Below are positions 28,195 to 35,786 of a DNA stretch of 35,786 bases, piece after piece. The stretch is taken from the NCBI GenBank assembly GCA_946479255.1, contig CAMLFK010000020.1:1-35786 (forward strand), in the 5' to 3' direction. The notes below the pieces were generated by a model, which saw only the letters and a program-made list of their open reading frames with translations, was not told the DNA's origin and did not search any database. This stretch comes from an uncultured Oxalobacteraceae bacterium (GTDB lineage Bacteria; Pseudomonadota; Gammaproteobacteria; Burkholderiales; Burkholderiaceae). How positions within the stretch are numbered: position 1 is the first letter of the stretch; every line of letters starts with the position of its first letter. Position numbers and translations under genes: made by a program.

Positions 28195-29805
28195 TCAAGC
28201 CACCGCAATCCGCAGCCGCTCCGCCTCGCCCTTGCGCACCGGTGCCCTCTGCTCGACCAGGGTAAACGTCGACACCGCCCGCGCCAGCGCCCCCGCCTGA
28301 TCCTGCAGCGAGGCCGAGGCCGCCGCGGCCTGTTCCACCAGCGCCGCATTCTGCTGCGTCACCTTGTCCATCTGGCTGATCGCCAGATGGATCTCATTGA
28401 TCCCGGTCTCCTGCTCCGCGCTGGCGCTGGCGATGTCGGACATGATCGCCGACACATTGTGCACGCTGACCACCAGCTCGCTCATGGTGGTGCCGGCCTG
28501 GTCGACCAGCCTGGTGCCGGCATCGACCTTATCGACCGAATCGCCAATTAATTGCTTGATCTCTTTTGCGGCACCAGCCGAGCGCTGCGCCAGGTTGCGC
28601 ACTTCCGCCGCCACCACCGCAAAGCCGCGCCCTTGCTCGCCGGCCCTGGCCGCTTCCACCGCCGCGTTGAGCGCCAGGATATTAGTCTGGAACGCAATCC
28701 CGTCGATCACGCCGATGATGTCGACGATGCGCCTGGCCGAGGCGTTGATATCGCTCATGGTGCTGACCACCTGCCCCACCAGCTGGCCGCCGTGCTGGGC
28801 AACCGTTGATGCCGCCTGCACCATCTGGTTGACCTGGCGTGCGTTGTCGCCGTTCTGCTTGACGGTGGAGCTCATCTGGTCCATGGCCGCGGCGGTCTGT
28901 TCCAGCGCGCTGGCCTGCTGTTCGGTGCGGCGCGACAGATCGCTGACGCCGTCGGCGATGTCGTTTGAAGTGCGCACCACGTTCTCGGTGCCTTCGCGCA
29001 CCTCGGCCACGATGGCCGCCAGGCTGTCGCGCATGCTCTGGATACCTCCCAGCAGGCTTGGGCCGCTGCCCTTGGCCCGCGCCACATCCACGGTCAGGTC
29101 GCCGGACGCGATGCGCGCCGTCACTTCGCTGGCGTAGCGTGGCTCGCCGCCCAGCTGGGCCAGCAGCGAGCGCGAGATCAGCACGCCGACCGCGATGGCG
29201 GCCAGCAGCGCGAGCGCGGCCAGGCCGCCGATCAACATGCGGGCGTTATCACTGCGTTCGGCGATGGCGCCGCCGATCCGCACAATCGTGTCCTTCTGGT
29301 GCTTGTCGAGCGCCTCGATCGAAGCCACATAGGTGTCGCCGGCACGGGCGAAATCCCCTTCCACCATGGCGCTGGCGCCCTGCGCGTCGCCCTCGGCCTT
29401 GCGCTTGAAGATGGCGCTGCGCACGCCCAGGTACTGCTTGCGCTGTACCAGCGCGGCAGCGAACAGGCGCTTCGATTCGGCATCCTGCAAATGACGGCCC
29501 AGCAATTCCTGCAACTCGGTGAGGCGGTGCGAGTTCTTCTTGATCGCCACTTCGAACAGCTGCTGGATGGCCGGCTCGCTGGTTTTGGCGGCGGCCAGGG
29601 TGCGCGTCATGTTGGCGGCGGTGAGTCCCTTCCATTCGCTGACCATGCGCTCGTTGCCCAGCCTTACGGTAAGCAGGTCGTCGATGGCGGCGCCGGTGCG
29701 GCGGGTGGTGAAGTCACTCACCAGCGCGACGACCAGCAAGAGCACCAGGGTAGAGGTAAAGCCCAGCGCCAGGCGGGCTGCGACGGTCAGTTTTAGCAGG
29801 CTCAT
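28195..29805 (-). CDS. Methyl-accepting chemotaxis protein with 4HB-type sensor
   Basis: 536 residues, Tsr/Tar-like layout: TM1 (about 9-30), a periplasmic four-helix-bundle-like region (about 35-185, with [20 protein letters not shown]), TM2 (about 190-212), a HAMP region, and a signalling domain with the hairpin tip [21 protein letters not shown] and the adjacent [16 protein letters not shown]. The glutamine/glutamate-rich methylation helices are present. The C-terminus ([12 protein letters not shown]) lacks the NWETF-type CheR/CheB tether. No che genes are in the window, so it feeds an array encoded elsewhere. The ligand is unknown. The ECF sigma gene lies 145 bases upstream on the same strand. 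Confidence 0.93.
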   Translation of the reverse strand: MSLLKLTVAARLALGFTSTLVLLLVVALVSDFTTRRTGAAIDDLLTVRLGNERMVSEWKGLTAANMTRTLAAAKTSEPAIQQLFEVAIKKNSHRLTELQELLGRHLQDAESKRLFAAALVQRKQYLGVRSAIFKRKAEGDAQGASAMVEGDFARAGDTYVASIEALDKHQKDTIVRIGGAIAERSDNARMLIGGLAALALLAAIAVGVLISRSLLAQLGGEPRYASEVTARIASGDLTVDVARAKGSGPSLLGGIQSMRDSLAAIVAEVREGTENVVRTSNDIADGVSDLSRRTEQQASALEQTAAAMDQMSSTVKQNGDNARQVNQMVQAASTVAQHGGQLVGQVVSTMSDINASARRIVDIIGVIDGIAFQTNILALNAAVEAARAGEQGRGFAVVAAEVRNLAQRSAGAAKEIKQLIGDSVDKVDAGTRLVDQAGTTMSELVVSVHNVSAIMSDIASASAEQETGINEIHLAISQMDKVTQQNAALVEQAAAASASLQDQAGALARAVSTFTLVEQRAPVRKGEAERLRIAVA

Positions 29806-29950
29806 TGGGTTCCCGTATCGGTTAGGCGGCCTGACTCAAGGTCAAGCTCGCTTGGAAATGATACGAGTCAATTTCCCAACAGAAATGATCTACATCAAGG
29901 CCGCCAGGCTGGCGTCAGCTTCGAGCAACAACAAGGAGCATCAAAGCACA

Positions 29951-30589
29951 TCAACCCAGCCGCACCGGCCCCCGCTGATGCGCCGCCAGGTGGCGCAGGT
30001 TGACCCGGGCCGCCTGTTCGAGCCGTTTGGCAATCGCCAGGCGCGCATCGGAAATGCGGCTGCGCACGGTGCCGATGGGCGAACCCATGGCGTCGGCAAT
30101 TTCCTGGTAGCTCATGCCATCTTCCTCATGCAGGGAGATCGCGGTGCGCTGCTCGGCGTTCATGTTGTCGAACGCCGCGCCGACGATGGCCACCATCTCG
30201 CCGCAGGCGCACATGTCTTCCGGCGTGACCGTGTCGGTGCGTTCGTCGATGCCATTGTCGTCATAGTCGGTGGTGGCCGATGGCGTCACTTCGGAATGCT
30301 GGCGCCGCTTGCGCGCGCCCAGCAGGTTGCGCGCGGTGTTCACGCCGATGCAGGCCAGCCAGGTAAAGAAAGCCGACTCCCCACGAAAGGTGTGCATCGC
30401 CCGGTAAGCCTTCATGAAGGCTTCCTGCACGATGTCTTCGGCCTCCGCACGGTCATGCACGATGTGCAAAATCATCTGCAACAATTTGCCGCGGTGCTTC
30501 TCAAACAGTAAGCCGTACGCATCGGTGTCGCCGGCCTTGACGCGCTCAATCAACTGTTCGTCGTTCTGATTCAGTAGTTCAGGTGTCAT
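29951..30589 (-). CDS. ECF-type RNA polymerase sigma factor
   Basis: 212 residues. Sigma region 2 is clear (EAEDIVQEAFMKAYRAMHTFRGESAFFTWL, then NTARNLLGARKRR) and so is region 4 with its helix-turn-helix (MNAEQRTAISLHEEDGMSYQEIADAMGSPIGTVRSRI). This is RpoE-like. The linker between regions 2 and 4 is unusual in holding C-A-C (EDMCACGEM). The ATG at 30589 has GGGAGA seven bases upstream; a TTG at 30601 is an alternative. Neither neighbour encodes an RseA/RskA-like or zinc-binding anti-sigma factor: the next gene downstream is a chemoreceptor, the upstream one a cyanophycinase. So control is by an unlinked partner, by the linker itself or by transcription (inference). Confidence 0.9.
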   Translation of the reverse strand: MTPELLNQNDEQLIERVKAGDTDAYGLLFEKHRGKLLQMILHIVHDRAEAEDIVQEAFMKAYRAMHTFRGESAFFTWLACIGVNTARNLLGARKRRQHSEVTPSATTDYDDNGIDERTDTVTPEDMCACGEMVAIVGAAFDNMNAEQRTAISLHEEDGMSYQEIADAMGSPIGTVRSRISDARLAIAKRLEQAARVNLRHLAAHQRGPVRLG

Positions 30590-30762
30590 GGTTTCTCCCA
30601 AAAGGCCGGCGCAAGACCAGCCTTCGCCTTAGAATCGATGTGTTAAATAATCCTAGCATGGGCACTTGGCAAGTTTACCAATGAGGCACCGAAACATTTC
30701 CCCCAATAAAATCATCGACTTAGCATGAGATAAGGCTCCCTATGGGAAGCCGGCGAATTTAA

Positions 30763-30790
30763 CGTTCTGTAGGCCTTAACCTACAGAACG
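30763..30790. terminator. 11-bp perfect hairpin in the cyanophycinase-sigma gap, possible terminator
   Basis: CGTTCTGTAGG at 30763-30773 pairs with CCTACAGAACG at 30780-30790 around a 6-nt loop. On the minus strand the stem is followed by TTAAATT, so it may end transcripts of the cyanophycinase gene (stop at 30885). A second, bulged hairpin (GGCTCCC at 30734-30740 with GGGAAGCC at 30744-30751) lies next to it. The rest of 30590-30884 is AT-rich and presumably holds the sigma gene promoter; I see no convincing -35/-10 pair. Confidence 0.45.
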
Positions 30791-30884
30791 ACGGCTAAGG
30801 GACTGACGAATTTATTGGTGTCCCGCGCGTCAAAACAGATGGGGCATTGAGCATGCCGGCGCTTTGTATCTTGACCATCGCCCG

Positions 30885-31754
30885 CTATTGCTCAATGGCG
30901 GCGAGAATGCCGATGAATTCGGCCAGCGGCGCGGGCGGCGCTTCCAGGCCGTCGCGCACCCCCGTCCGGTAGCGCGTACCACCCGGCAGCAGATGGAGCC
31001 GGACGTCGATCATCTCGGGCACGGCACGCCTTTCGATATCGCCCATGTTGGTCAGCATGCTGCGCCCGTCGATGATGGTGACCGCGCCCGAGCCGATCAC
31101 TTCGATGCCGGCGCCGCGTGCCACCACCAGGGCGGTGTCCTCGTCGATCCCCACCCCTTGCACATTGGGGTTTTGCGCGACCACGGTCAAGAGGCGGGAG
31201 AGGCGCTTGCGCTGCGCGAAGTGCTGGTCGATGACGACCTGGCGAAGCAGCCCCAGGCCGGCGCCAAGCACCACGCTGCCCTTGACCGGCTGGTCCCCGG
31301 TCTCGCCATCGGCCAGCATGTGCATCGACATGGCGGAGGCGCCCGCGCTGGTGCCGGCGATGCAGGCGCCGCGCTCGCGTAAGGCGGCGCGGACCTCACG
31401 TTCGAGCGCGCTGCCACCCAGCAATGCCAGCAAGCGCTTCTGGTCGCCGCCAGTCATGAAGATGCCGCCGGCGCCGGCCAGCAGTTCGACCCGCGCAGGG
31501 TCGTTGGCCTCTTCGCGCGACGACACGCCGATATGATGGCAGGCCTTCACGCCCAGTTCGCCGAAAGCTCCTTCGTAACTTGGCCAGACAGCTTCCGGCA
31601 CCCGGCTGGCGGCGGTGACGACGGCGATCGTGCCTGATACGCCACCGGACAGTTCGACGAAGTGGCGCAGGATGTCCATGTCGCCCCGGCGGTCCTCGTG
31701 GCCGCCGATGATCACAAGGTGCCCCTTACCGCGCAGCCTGGCCCGCCCGGTCAT
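30885..31754 (-). CDS. cphB: Cyanophycinase (intracellular, CphB-like)
   Basis: 289 residues, a peptidase S51-family protein. The nucleophile serine lies in GTSAGASAM (S136), preceded by IFMTGGDQKRLL, the conserved strand-loop of cyanophycinases, and followed by the GLGLLRQVVIDQHFAQRKRLSRLL segment and GVGIDEDTAL. The enzyme cuts cyanophycin, the Asp-Arg storage polymer, into beta-Asp-Arg dipeptides. No signal peptide, hence cytoplasmic. The ATG at 31754 overlaps the stop of the isoaspartyl peptidase gene (ATGA), which encodes the enzyme for the next step, so the two are coupled. The frame continues to 31802, but the overlap start is preferred. No cyanophycin synthetase gene lies in this window. 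Confidence 0.92.
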   Translation of the reverse strand: MTGRARLRGKGHLVIIGGHEDRRGDMDILRHFVELSGGVSGTIAVVTAASRVPEAVWPSYEGAFGELGVKACHHIGVSSREEANDPARVELLAGAGGIFMTGGDQKRLLALLGGSALEREVRAALRERGACIAGTSAGASAMSMHMLADGETGDQPVKGSVVLGAGLGLLRQVVIDQHFAQRKRLSRLLTVVAQNPNVQGVGIDEDTALVVARGAGIEVIGSGAVTIIDGRSMLTNMGDIERRAVPEMIDVRLHLLPGGTRYRTGVRDGLEAPPAPLAEFIGILAAIEQ

Positions 31755-32674
31755 GAGACACCTGCCTTGCACAAAGCGCGCGCCATGTCGCGGTTGCTGC
31801 ACGCGCCCATGTCGTCCGCGGTGATGGCGATCAGGCCGATATCGACACTCGGATCAAACAGGTCGACGCCGCGCTGCAAGGCGCGCCCCAGTGGCATGCC
31901 CTCGGCCAGCCATTGATAAACCTCGCGCGCCAGCAGGTGGCCGATGATGTACTCGCCCACCCCGGTGGCGGCGATCGCCCCCAGCGGTCCGGCATAAAAG
32001 CCGCTGCCGATCAGCGGGGTGTCGCCCACCCGTCCCAGCAGTGCCGGGGTCGAGCCGCCGGTGGAACCGGCCACCGCGAAGTGGCCGCCGGCGTCGCGCG
32101 CGACCGCCCCGACCGTGTCGCAGGCCTGCCTGCCCTTGAGCAGCAAGGGCGCCTCGTAGTTCCAGAAGCGGGCGAAGTCCTGGTTCGCTGCGCCGGGCAT
32201 GGCGGCCTGCGCCTGCGCCAGCGAGTGCAGCAGATCGGCGTGGTGGGCGCGGGCCTTGGGCGTGACGGGATCGTGCGGCGCGTGGCCAAGCTTGCGCGCC
32301 AGCCGCTGCGCGCCTTCGCCGACGATGAAATGATGCGGCGTGTCGGCCACCGCGCGCGCCACCTGGACTGGATTTTTTACGCCGCGCAGGGCCGCGACCG
32401 CGCCCAGACGCCCGCGTGTGTCCATCACGGCGGCGTCCATTTCAATGGTCACCCCGTCGAGCGACAGTTCCGACCCGGTGCCGGCATTGAAGCGCTGGTC
32501 GTCTTCCATGACGGTTACTGCCGCGACCACGGCTTCCAGGGCGCCTTCGCCGGCGGCGATCCGTGCCAGGCCCTGCTGCGCCGCGCGCAGGCAGCCGTCG
32601 TCCGCGCTGCGCACACTTCCAGCGCCACCGTGAACAACGATGGCGGGCTTATCCGACAACGCTGGAATATTCAT
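31751..32674 (-). CDS. iaaA: Isoaspartyl peptidase / L-asparaginase (Ntn hydrolase)
   Basis: 307 residues, slightly shorter than E. coli IaaA (321). N-terminal VVHGGAGSV, RFNAGTGSELSLDG and EMDAAVMD are family signatures. The autocatalytic nucleophile is T187 in ACDTVGAVARD, where the proenzyme splits into alpha and beta chains; STGGS and ATGVGEYI line the active site of the beta chain. It hydrolyses beta-aspartyl dipeptides, including the beta-Asp-Arg released from cyanophycin, to aspartate and arginine. It sits 21 bases after a universal stress protein gene and overlaps the cyanophycinase gene by four bases, so it probably belongs to a four-gene operon. The ribosome site is weak (AAGCGG). 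Confidence 0.92.
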   Translation of the reverse strand: MNIPALSDKPAIVVHGGAGSVRSADDGCLRAAQQGLARIAAGEGALEAVVAAVTVMEDDQRFNAGTGSELSLDGVTIEMDAAVMDTRGRLGAVAALRGVKNPVQVARAVADTPHHFIVGEGAQRLARKLGHAPHDPVTPKARAHHADLLHSLAQAQAAMPGAANQDFARFWNYEAPLLLKGRQACDTVGAVARDAGGHFAVAGSTGGSTPALLGRVGDTPLIGSGFYAGPLGAIAATGVGEYIIGHLLAREVYQWLAEGMPLGRALQRGVDLFDPSVDIGLIAITADDMGACSNRDMARALCKAGVS

Positions 32675-32695
32675 TGGCGGCCGCTTACCGATAAA

Positions 32696-33535
32696 TCAGG
32701 CCGCCATCAGCACCGGAATCTCCATCGTTTGAAGCACCGAGCGGGTAGCGCCGCCCAGCAGCCGTTCGCGTATCCGCGAGTGGCCGTAACAGCCCATCAC
32801 CAGCAGTTCGGCGCCCCGTTCCGCCGCCAATGCCAGCAGCAGCGTACCGGCATCCTCGCCGGCGGGGCGGTGAACGATCTCGGCGTGGATGCCATGGCGT
32901 GCCAGGGCCTGGCCGATGGCGCTGTCGACCCGCATGCCGCCGGCCGCTTCGGTCGCCGTATCGCCGATGATGGCCACTTCCACGTGGTCGGCGCGGCACA
33001 GCAGCGGCATGGCGTAATGCATGGCGCGCGAGGCTTCACGGCTGCCGTTCCAGCCGAGCATGATGCGCCGCATCGGACCACTCATCAGGCCCGTGTTGGG
33101 CACCACCAGCACGGGGCAGCCGCTGCCGGCCGCCACGTCCGCCGCCATGCCCGGGCGTACCGGGGACGCCGGCGCGGCCGGGTCGTACTGGCTCACCACG
33201 CACAGGTCGCAATAGCGCGCGAGAATGCCCAGGGTTTCGGACGGGTCTTCCTCGACCATGCGCGATTCGAAGCCGTCGACGCCCACGCGGGCGGCCACCA
33301 TTTCATACTGCTGTATAGCATGCCCTGCGCGTTTTTTGAGGGTCTCCATGTAGGGCGCCAGCGCATGGCTGGCGAAATCCATGGCAACGGTATCGCGCAT
33401 GAAGCGCGATACGCCATTGCTGGCCAGGCCGACCAGGTGGGCCTGTTCGCGCAGGGCCAGCGTGGCCGCCACTTCGTAGCGCGACAGTGCATGGGGGGCG
33501 TCGTCCACGTGGACGAGGATGGACTTGTAAGTCAT
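32696..33535 (-). CDS. Universal stress protein, tandem UspA domains (copy 1)
   Basis: 279 residues made of two UspA folds. The first (about 1-150) starts YKSILVHVDDAPHAL; the second (about 155-279) starts RRIMLGWNGSREASRAM and ends with the nucleotide-binding pattern GCYGHSRIRERLLGGATRSV, matching G-2x-G-9x-G-[S/T]. The first half lacks a clear copy of that loop. Such proteins bind ATP and rise under starvation or stress. The ATG at 33535 gives the standard MTYKSILVH start. It lies 37 bases after its paralogue and 21 before iaaA, all in the same direction. Paralogue of the gene at 33573-34412, with the same layout. Confidence 0.9.
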   Translation of the reverse strand: MTYKSILVHVDDAPHALSRYEVAATLALREQAHLVGLASNGVSRFMRDTVAMDFASHALAPYMETLKKRAGHAIQQYEMVAARVGVDGFESRMVEEDPSETLGILARYCDLCVVSQYDPAAPASPVRPGMAADVAAGSGCPVLVVPNTGLMSGPMRRIMLGWNGSREASRAMHYAMPLLCRADHVEVAIIGDTATEAAGGMRVDSAIGQALARHGIHAEIVHRPAGEDAGTLLLALAAERGAELLVMGCYGHSRIRERLLGGATRSVLQTMEIPVLMAA

Positions 33536-33572
33536 GACGATTCCTTTATAAGTATGAGCATTGGCGGGCGGG

Positions 33573-34412
33573 TCAGTGCGCCATCCACAGGGGCAGCCTG
33601 GCTGCATGCAGGGCGCTGCGGGTCACGCCGCCCAGCAGGACTTCGCGCAGGCGCGAGTGGCCGTAGGCGCCCATGACGATCAGGTCGGCGCGGCTTGCAT
33701 CGGCATGCTCCAGCAAGGCGCTGCCGATGTCGTCGCTGGTGGTGGCCGCCGTCACTTGCACCCGGATGCGATGGCGCGCCAGGTACAGGCCGATGTCGGC
33801 CCCCGGTTGCTCGCCGTGCAGCTTGCCGTCTTGTTCAGGATTGAGAACCAGCAGTTCGACCCGTTCGGCGCGCTGCATCATCCCGATCGCGCTGGTCAGG
33901 GCGCGTGTGGCGCTCTGGCTGCCGTTCCAGCCGATCAGGATGCGCCGCCCGAGCGGGTCCGGGGACGCCGTGGGCGGCACCACCAGTACCGGACGGGTAC
34001 AGTGCAGCAGCACGTATTCGGTGAAGTTGAAGGGCACCAGCGGCGGCGCGGCCGGCTTGCTGTGCTGGCCCAGCACCACCAGGTCGCAGTAGCGGGCCTG
34101 CAAGGCCATGCCGTAGCCGGCCTCCTCTTCCACGCAGCGCCCTTCGACGGTGGACAAGCCCATGGCGCGCACCTGGCGCTCGAACGCGTCGATCGCATGC
34201 CGCCCCTCGGTGCGCAGTTCCTCGACCGGCAGCTGCACGGCCGGTACGCCCTGGTCGAACGCGCCGAACGGCAACACATACGGCGAGATGCCGGTGAATG
34301 CCACACCGGTCAGGTGCGCATCTTCGCGCTGCGCAATACGGGCCGCCACCTCGATCCGCACGGCCGCATCTGGCGAGCGGTCGACATGCACACCGATGGT
34401 CTTGTAGCTCAT
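33573..34412 (-). CDS. Universal stress protein, tandem UspA domains (copy 2)
   Basis: 279 residues, the same length and domain layout as its downstream neighbour: YKTIGVHVDRSPDA at the start of domain 1, RRILIGWNGSQSATRAL at the start of domain 2 and the nucleotide loop GAYGHSRLREVLLGGVTRSA near the end. The pair clearly arose by duplication. This is the first gene of the likely usp-usp-iaaA-cphB operon; a promoter should lie in 34413-34553, a 141-base AT-richer gap shared with the divergent GNAT gene, where I see no clean -35/-10 pair. Confidence 0.9.
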   Translation of the reverse strand: MSYKTIGVHVDRSPDAAVRIEVAARIAQREDAHLTGVAFTGISPYVLPFGAFDQGVPAVQLPVEELRTEGRHAIDAFERQVRAMGLSTVEGRCVEEEAGYGMALQARYCDLVVLGQHSKPAAPPLVPFNFTEYVLLHCTRPVLVVPPTASPDPLGRRILIGWNGSQSATRALTSAIGMMQRAERVELLVLNPEQDGKLHGEQPGADIGLYLARHRIRVQVTAATTSDDIGSALLEHADASRADLIVMGAYGHSRLREVLLGGVTRSALHAARLPLWMAH

Positions 34413-34553
34413 CGCCCTCTCCCTTGCAATGGATAAGGCTTAGACCACGGCGGCGGCAAAAGATTTGCTCCCTTTTATCCTGCACGTTTGCAATTTTTCG
34501 GCTACTATGTTTCACTTCAACAACATTTGCAAGAACACCAGATCAAGGACACT

Positions 34554-35030
34554 ATGAGCGACAGCGGCATCACCATTCGCCAGGCGGTACTGGCCGATCT
34601 CGATTCACTGGCGCTGCTGTTCGACCGCTATCGCCAGTTTTATTCCGGCGCGAGCGACGTCGCCGGGGCCCGCGCGTTTCTCGCGGAGCGCTTCAACCAT
34701 GGCGAATCGGTCCTGTTCATCGCCCACGATGGCGCCCTGCCGCTCGGCTTCACCCAGCTCTACCCCGGCTTTTCATCGCTGTCGATGGCGCGCACCTTCC
34801 TGCTCAACGACCTGTTTGTCGATCCCGCAGGCCGCCGCCGCGGCATTGGCAAAGGCCTGATTGCCGCCGCCCGCGCATATGCCGAGAGCGTCGGTGCGAT
34901 CTGGATGAACCTGCAGACGGCCAGGACCAACAGCAACGCGCAGGCGCTCTACCGCGCCACCGGCTGGCGCTTGGATGAGGTGTACATCGATTTCAACTTG
35001 CCGCTGGGCGGCCGCGCGGAGGCCCTATGA
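34554..35030 (+). CDS. GNAT-family N-acetyltransferase
   Basis: 158 residues: an N-terminal ITIRQAVLADLDSLALLFDRYRQFY, central strands (FLLNDLFVDPAGR) leading to the acetyl-CoA pyrophosphate loop RRRGIGKGL (the R/Q-x-x-G-x-G/A motif), and ARTNSNAQALYRATGW near the C-terminus, typical of GNAT enzymes. The acceptor substrate cannot be told. The ATG at 34554 has AAGGAC upstream; the frame extends back to 34488 without a better start. Its stop overlaps the start of the next gene (ATGA at 35027-35030), which is broken. Divergent from the usp operon. Confidence 0.88.
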   Translation: MSDSGITIRQAVLADLDSLALLFDRYRQFYSGASDVAGARAFLAERFNHGESVLFIAHDGALPLGFTQLYPGFSSLSMARTFLLNDLFVDPAGRRRGIGKGLIAAARAYAESVGAIWMNLQTARTNSNAQALYRATGWRLDEVYIDFNLPLGGRAEAL

Positions 35031-35249
35031 CCAGGCAGGCACCGCTGATCGCTTGCTTGCTGCTCGCCCTACCCGCGTTTGCCCCAGGGCACGCTGCTGC
35101 CGGTCCCGGAAGATCCGGCTGCCATCATCACCTTTTCGCGCGACCGCGCCGACTGGACTTACCCGGCCGCCAGCCCCGCCAGCCTGCGCGTGCGCGTCAA
35201 GCTCACCCCTTATCCGGCGGGCGGCGTGCCGGTGCGCTACCGCCTATAG
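35027..35249 (+). pseudogene. Frameshifted and truncated exported-protein gene
   Basis: The ATG at 35027 starts a clean signal peptide (MTRQAPLIACLLLALPAFA). At the CCCC run 35082-35085 the coding potential moves to the next frame: reading on after skipping one base gives QGTLLPVPEDPAAIITFSRD, then WTYPAASPASLRVRVKLTPYPAGG and a stop at 35247-35249. In the original frame the text after the run is unlike a protein (GRSGCHHHLFARPRRLDLPG). So a one-base insertion is likely, and the product would in any case be only about 73 residues, cut off where base composition changes. The family is not recognised. A sequencing error in the C run is an alternative for the frameshift, though not for the early stop. 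Confidence 0.7.
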
Positions 35250-35785
35250 TTCTCGCGTTCCGTGAAGTTTCGGTTCATTACTTGCCACGGACTGGCGCGT
35301 GCGTCGCCTGCGATGGCGGCGGCTTTGCGGGATAAAACGCCCCCCAGCTCGCTAAGTACCCGAACGGAAATAAATGTGAAGTTTTGGCGAACATAGCCGG
35401 ATGCGATGCAAGGCGCACGGCGCGACGCAGTGCGAGCAACAACGGACACTTTCTGGGTCTGTCCCGGCGGAAGTGAACGGGGCACTGCCGCAAATTCCAG
35501 TGTAGCCTTCCAGAACAATTGACCATCTATCGGGCCAGGGTCTTCGTATGCGCGGATGGCTAGGACCGTATGAGAACCTGGACCAATCTGATGGAGGGCA
35601 TTGGCCAGCCCAAAGATCCCTTCGCCACGAGGGGACTGGACAATCGTTGCCCTTTCAACTAGAAGGCAATCGAGTCGCGATATAGGGCCGACCCGTCCTT
35701 CAACGGCGGCGGCGGGATGGCACGATGTCAGCAGAGTGCCGGCCATAGAAATCGACAAATACTTTAACGAGTCGCGTAGATACAT
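35237..35785 (-). CDS. Lipoprotein-like hypothetical protein in lower-GC DNA
   Basis: 182 residues from the ATG at 35785, at the very edge of the window, so the true start could lie outside. The N-terminus has basic residues, a hydrophobic run and a lipobox-like LLTSC (Cys22), suggesting a lipoprotein. The rest is a soluble domain without motifs that I know (RLDCLLVERATIVQSPRG, then VLAIRAYEDPGP, then RQNFTFISVRVLSELGG). Local GC is 31, 35 and 32 of 60 in three lines counted (35341, 35521, 35641), against 39 of 60 at 34741, so the segment looks acquired. Its last codons overlap the end of the broken gene on the other strand. Function unknown. Confidence 0.6.
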   Translation of the reverse strand: MYLRDSLKYLSISMAGTLLTSCHPAAAVEGRVGPISRLDCLLVERATIVQSPRGEGIFGLANALHQIGPGSHTVLAIRAYEDPGPIDGQLFWKATLEFAAVPRSLPPGQTQKVSVVARTASRRAPCIASGYVRQNFTFISVRVLSELGGVLSRKAAAIAGDARASPWQVMNRNFTERENYRR

Positions 35786-35786
35786 C

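Overview
The window looks like a chromosomal segment of a GC-rich (about 65%) betaproteobacterium, most likely an Oxalobacteraceae member of the Massilia/Telluria/Duganella type. That placement is inferred from codon use, the mix of gene families and the density of signalling genes; no rRNA or marker phylogeny is available here. I see no rRNA, tRNA, CRISPR array, prophage or intact transposase.

Layout. (a) 1-2000, minus strand: a CHASE8-type membrane histidine kinase cut by the window edge, its overlapping YfiR-like periplasmic partner and a small hypothetical gene. (b) 2001-2343: AT-rich, with a strong plus-strand terminator that has no visible gene ahead of it (possible small RNA). (c) 2344-11597: a signalling block with a PAS-receiver protein, a MetE-like enzyme translationally coupled to a PAS3-GAF hybrid kinase, a receiver-GGDEF protein, a small minus-strand protein, a REC-HK-REC hybrid kinase and a sensorless HisKA_3 kinase. 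Two of these genes have promoters sharing a 13-nt sequence around the -35 box. (d) 11600-15161: NDH-2, a His-rich secreted protein, a 48-residue lipoprotein and an RhlE-type helicase. (e) 15162-15766: a gene-poor stretch with a 320-bp inverted-repeat element. (f) 15767-19508: a Pat/PatZ-type protein acyltransferase and two small proteins. (g) 19519-26105: a 1350-residue multi-step phosphorelay kinase, an alpha/beta hydrolase and an RsbRD_N-PAS-GGDEF diguanylate cyclase. (h) 26106-30589: an M13 metalloprotease, a chemoreceptor and an ECF sigma factor with no adjacent anti-sigma gene. (i) 30885-34412, minus strand: usp-usp-isoaspartyl peptidase-cyanophycinase, a probable cyanophycin-breakdown and stress operon. 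(j) 34554-35786: a GNAT acetyltransferase, a frameshifted and truncated exported-protein gene, and a lower-GC segment with a lipoprotein-like gene on the opposite strand.

Together the window is dominated by sensing and c-di-GMP/phosphorelay signalling: five histidine kinases (one partial), two diguanylate cyclases with intact GGDEF and RxxD motifs, a PAS-receiver protein, a chemoreceptor, a YfiR-like regulator and an ECF sigma factor. Metabolic and stress genes sit among them, two of them apparently co-transcribed with signalling or stress genes (MetE-like with a kinase; cyanophycinase with universal stress proteins). The most unusual points are the YfiR/CHASE8-kinase pairing, the MetE-like gene inside a two-component operon, the inverted-repeat element, the orphan terminator and the broken gene at a composition boundary near 35,240.
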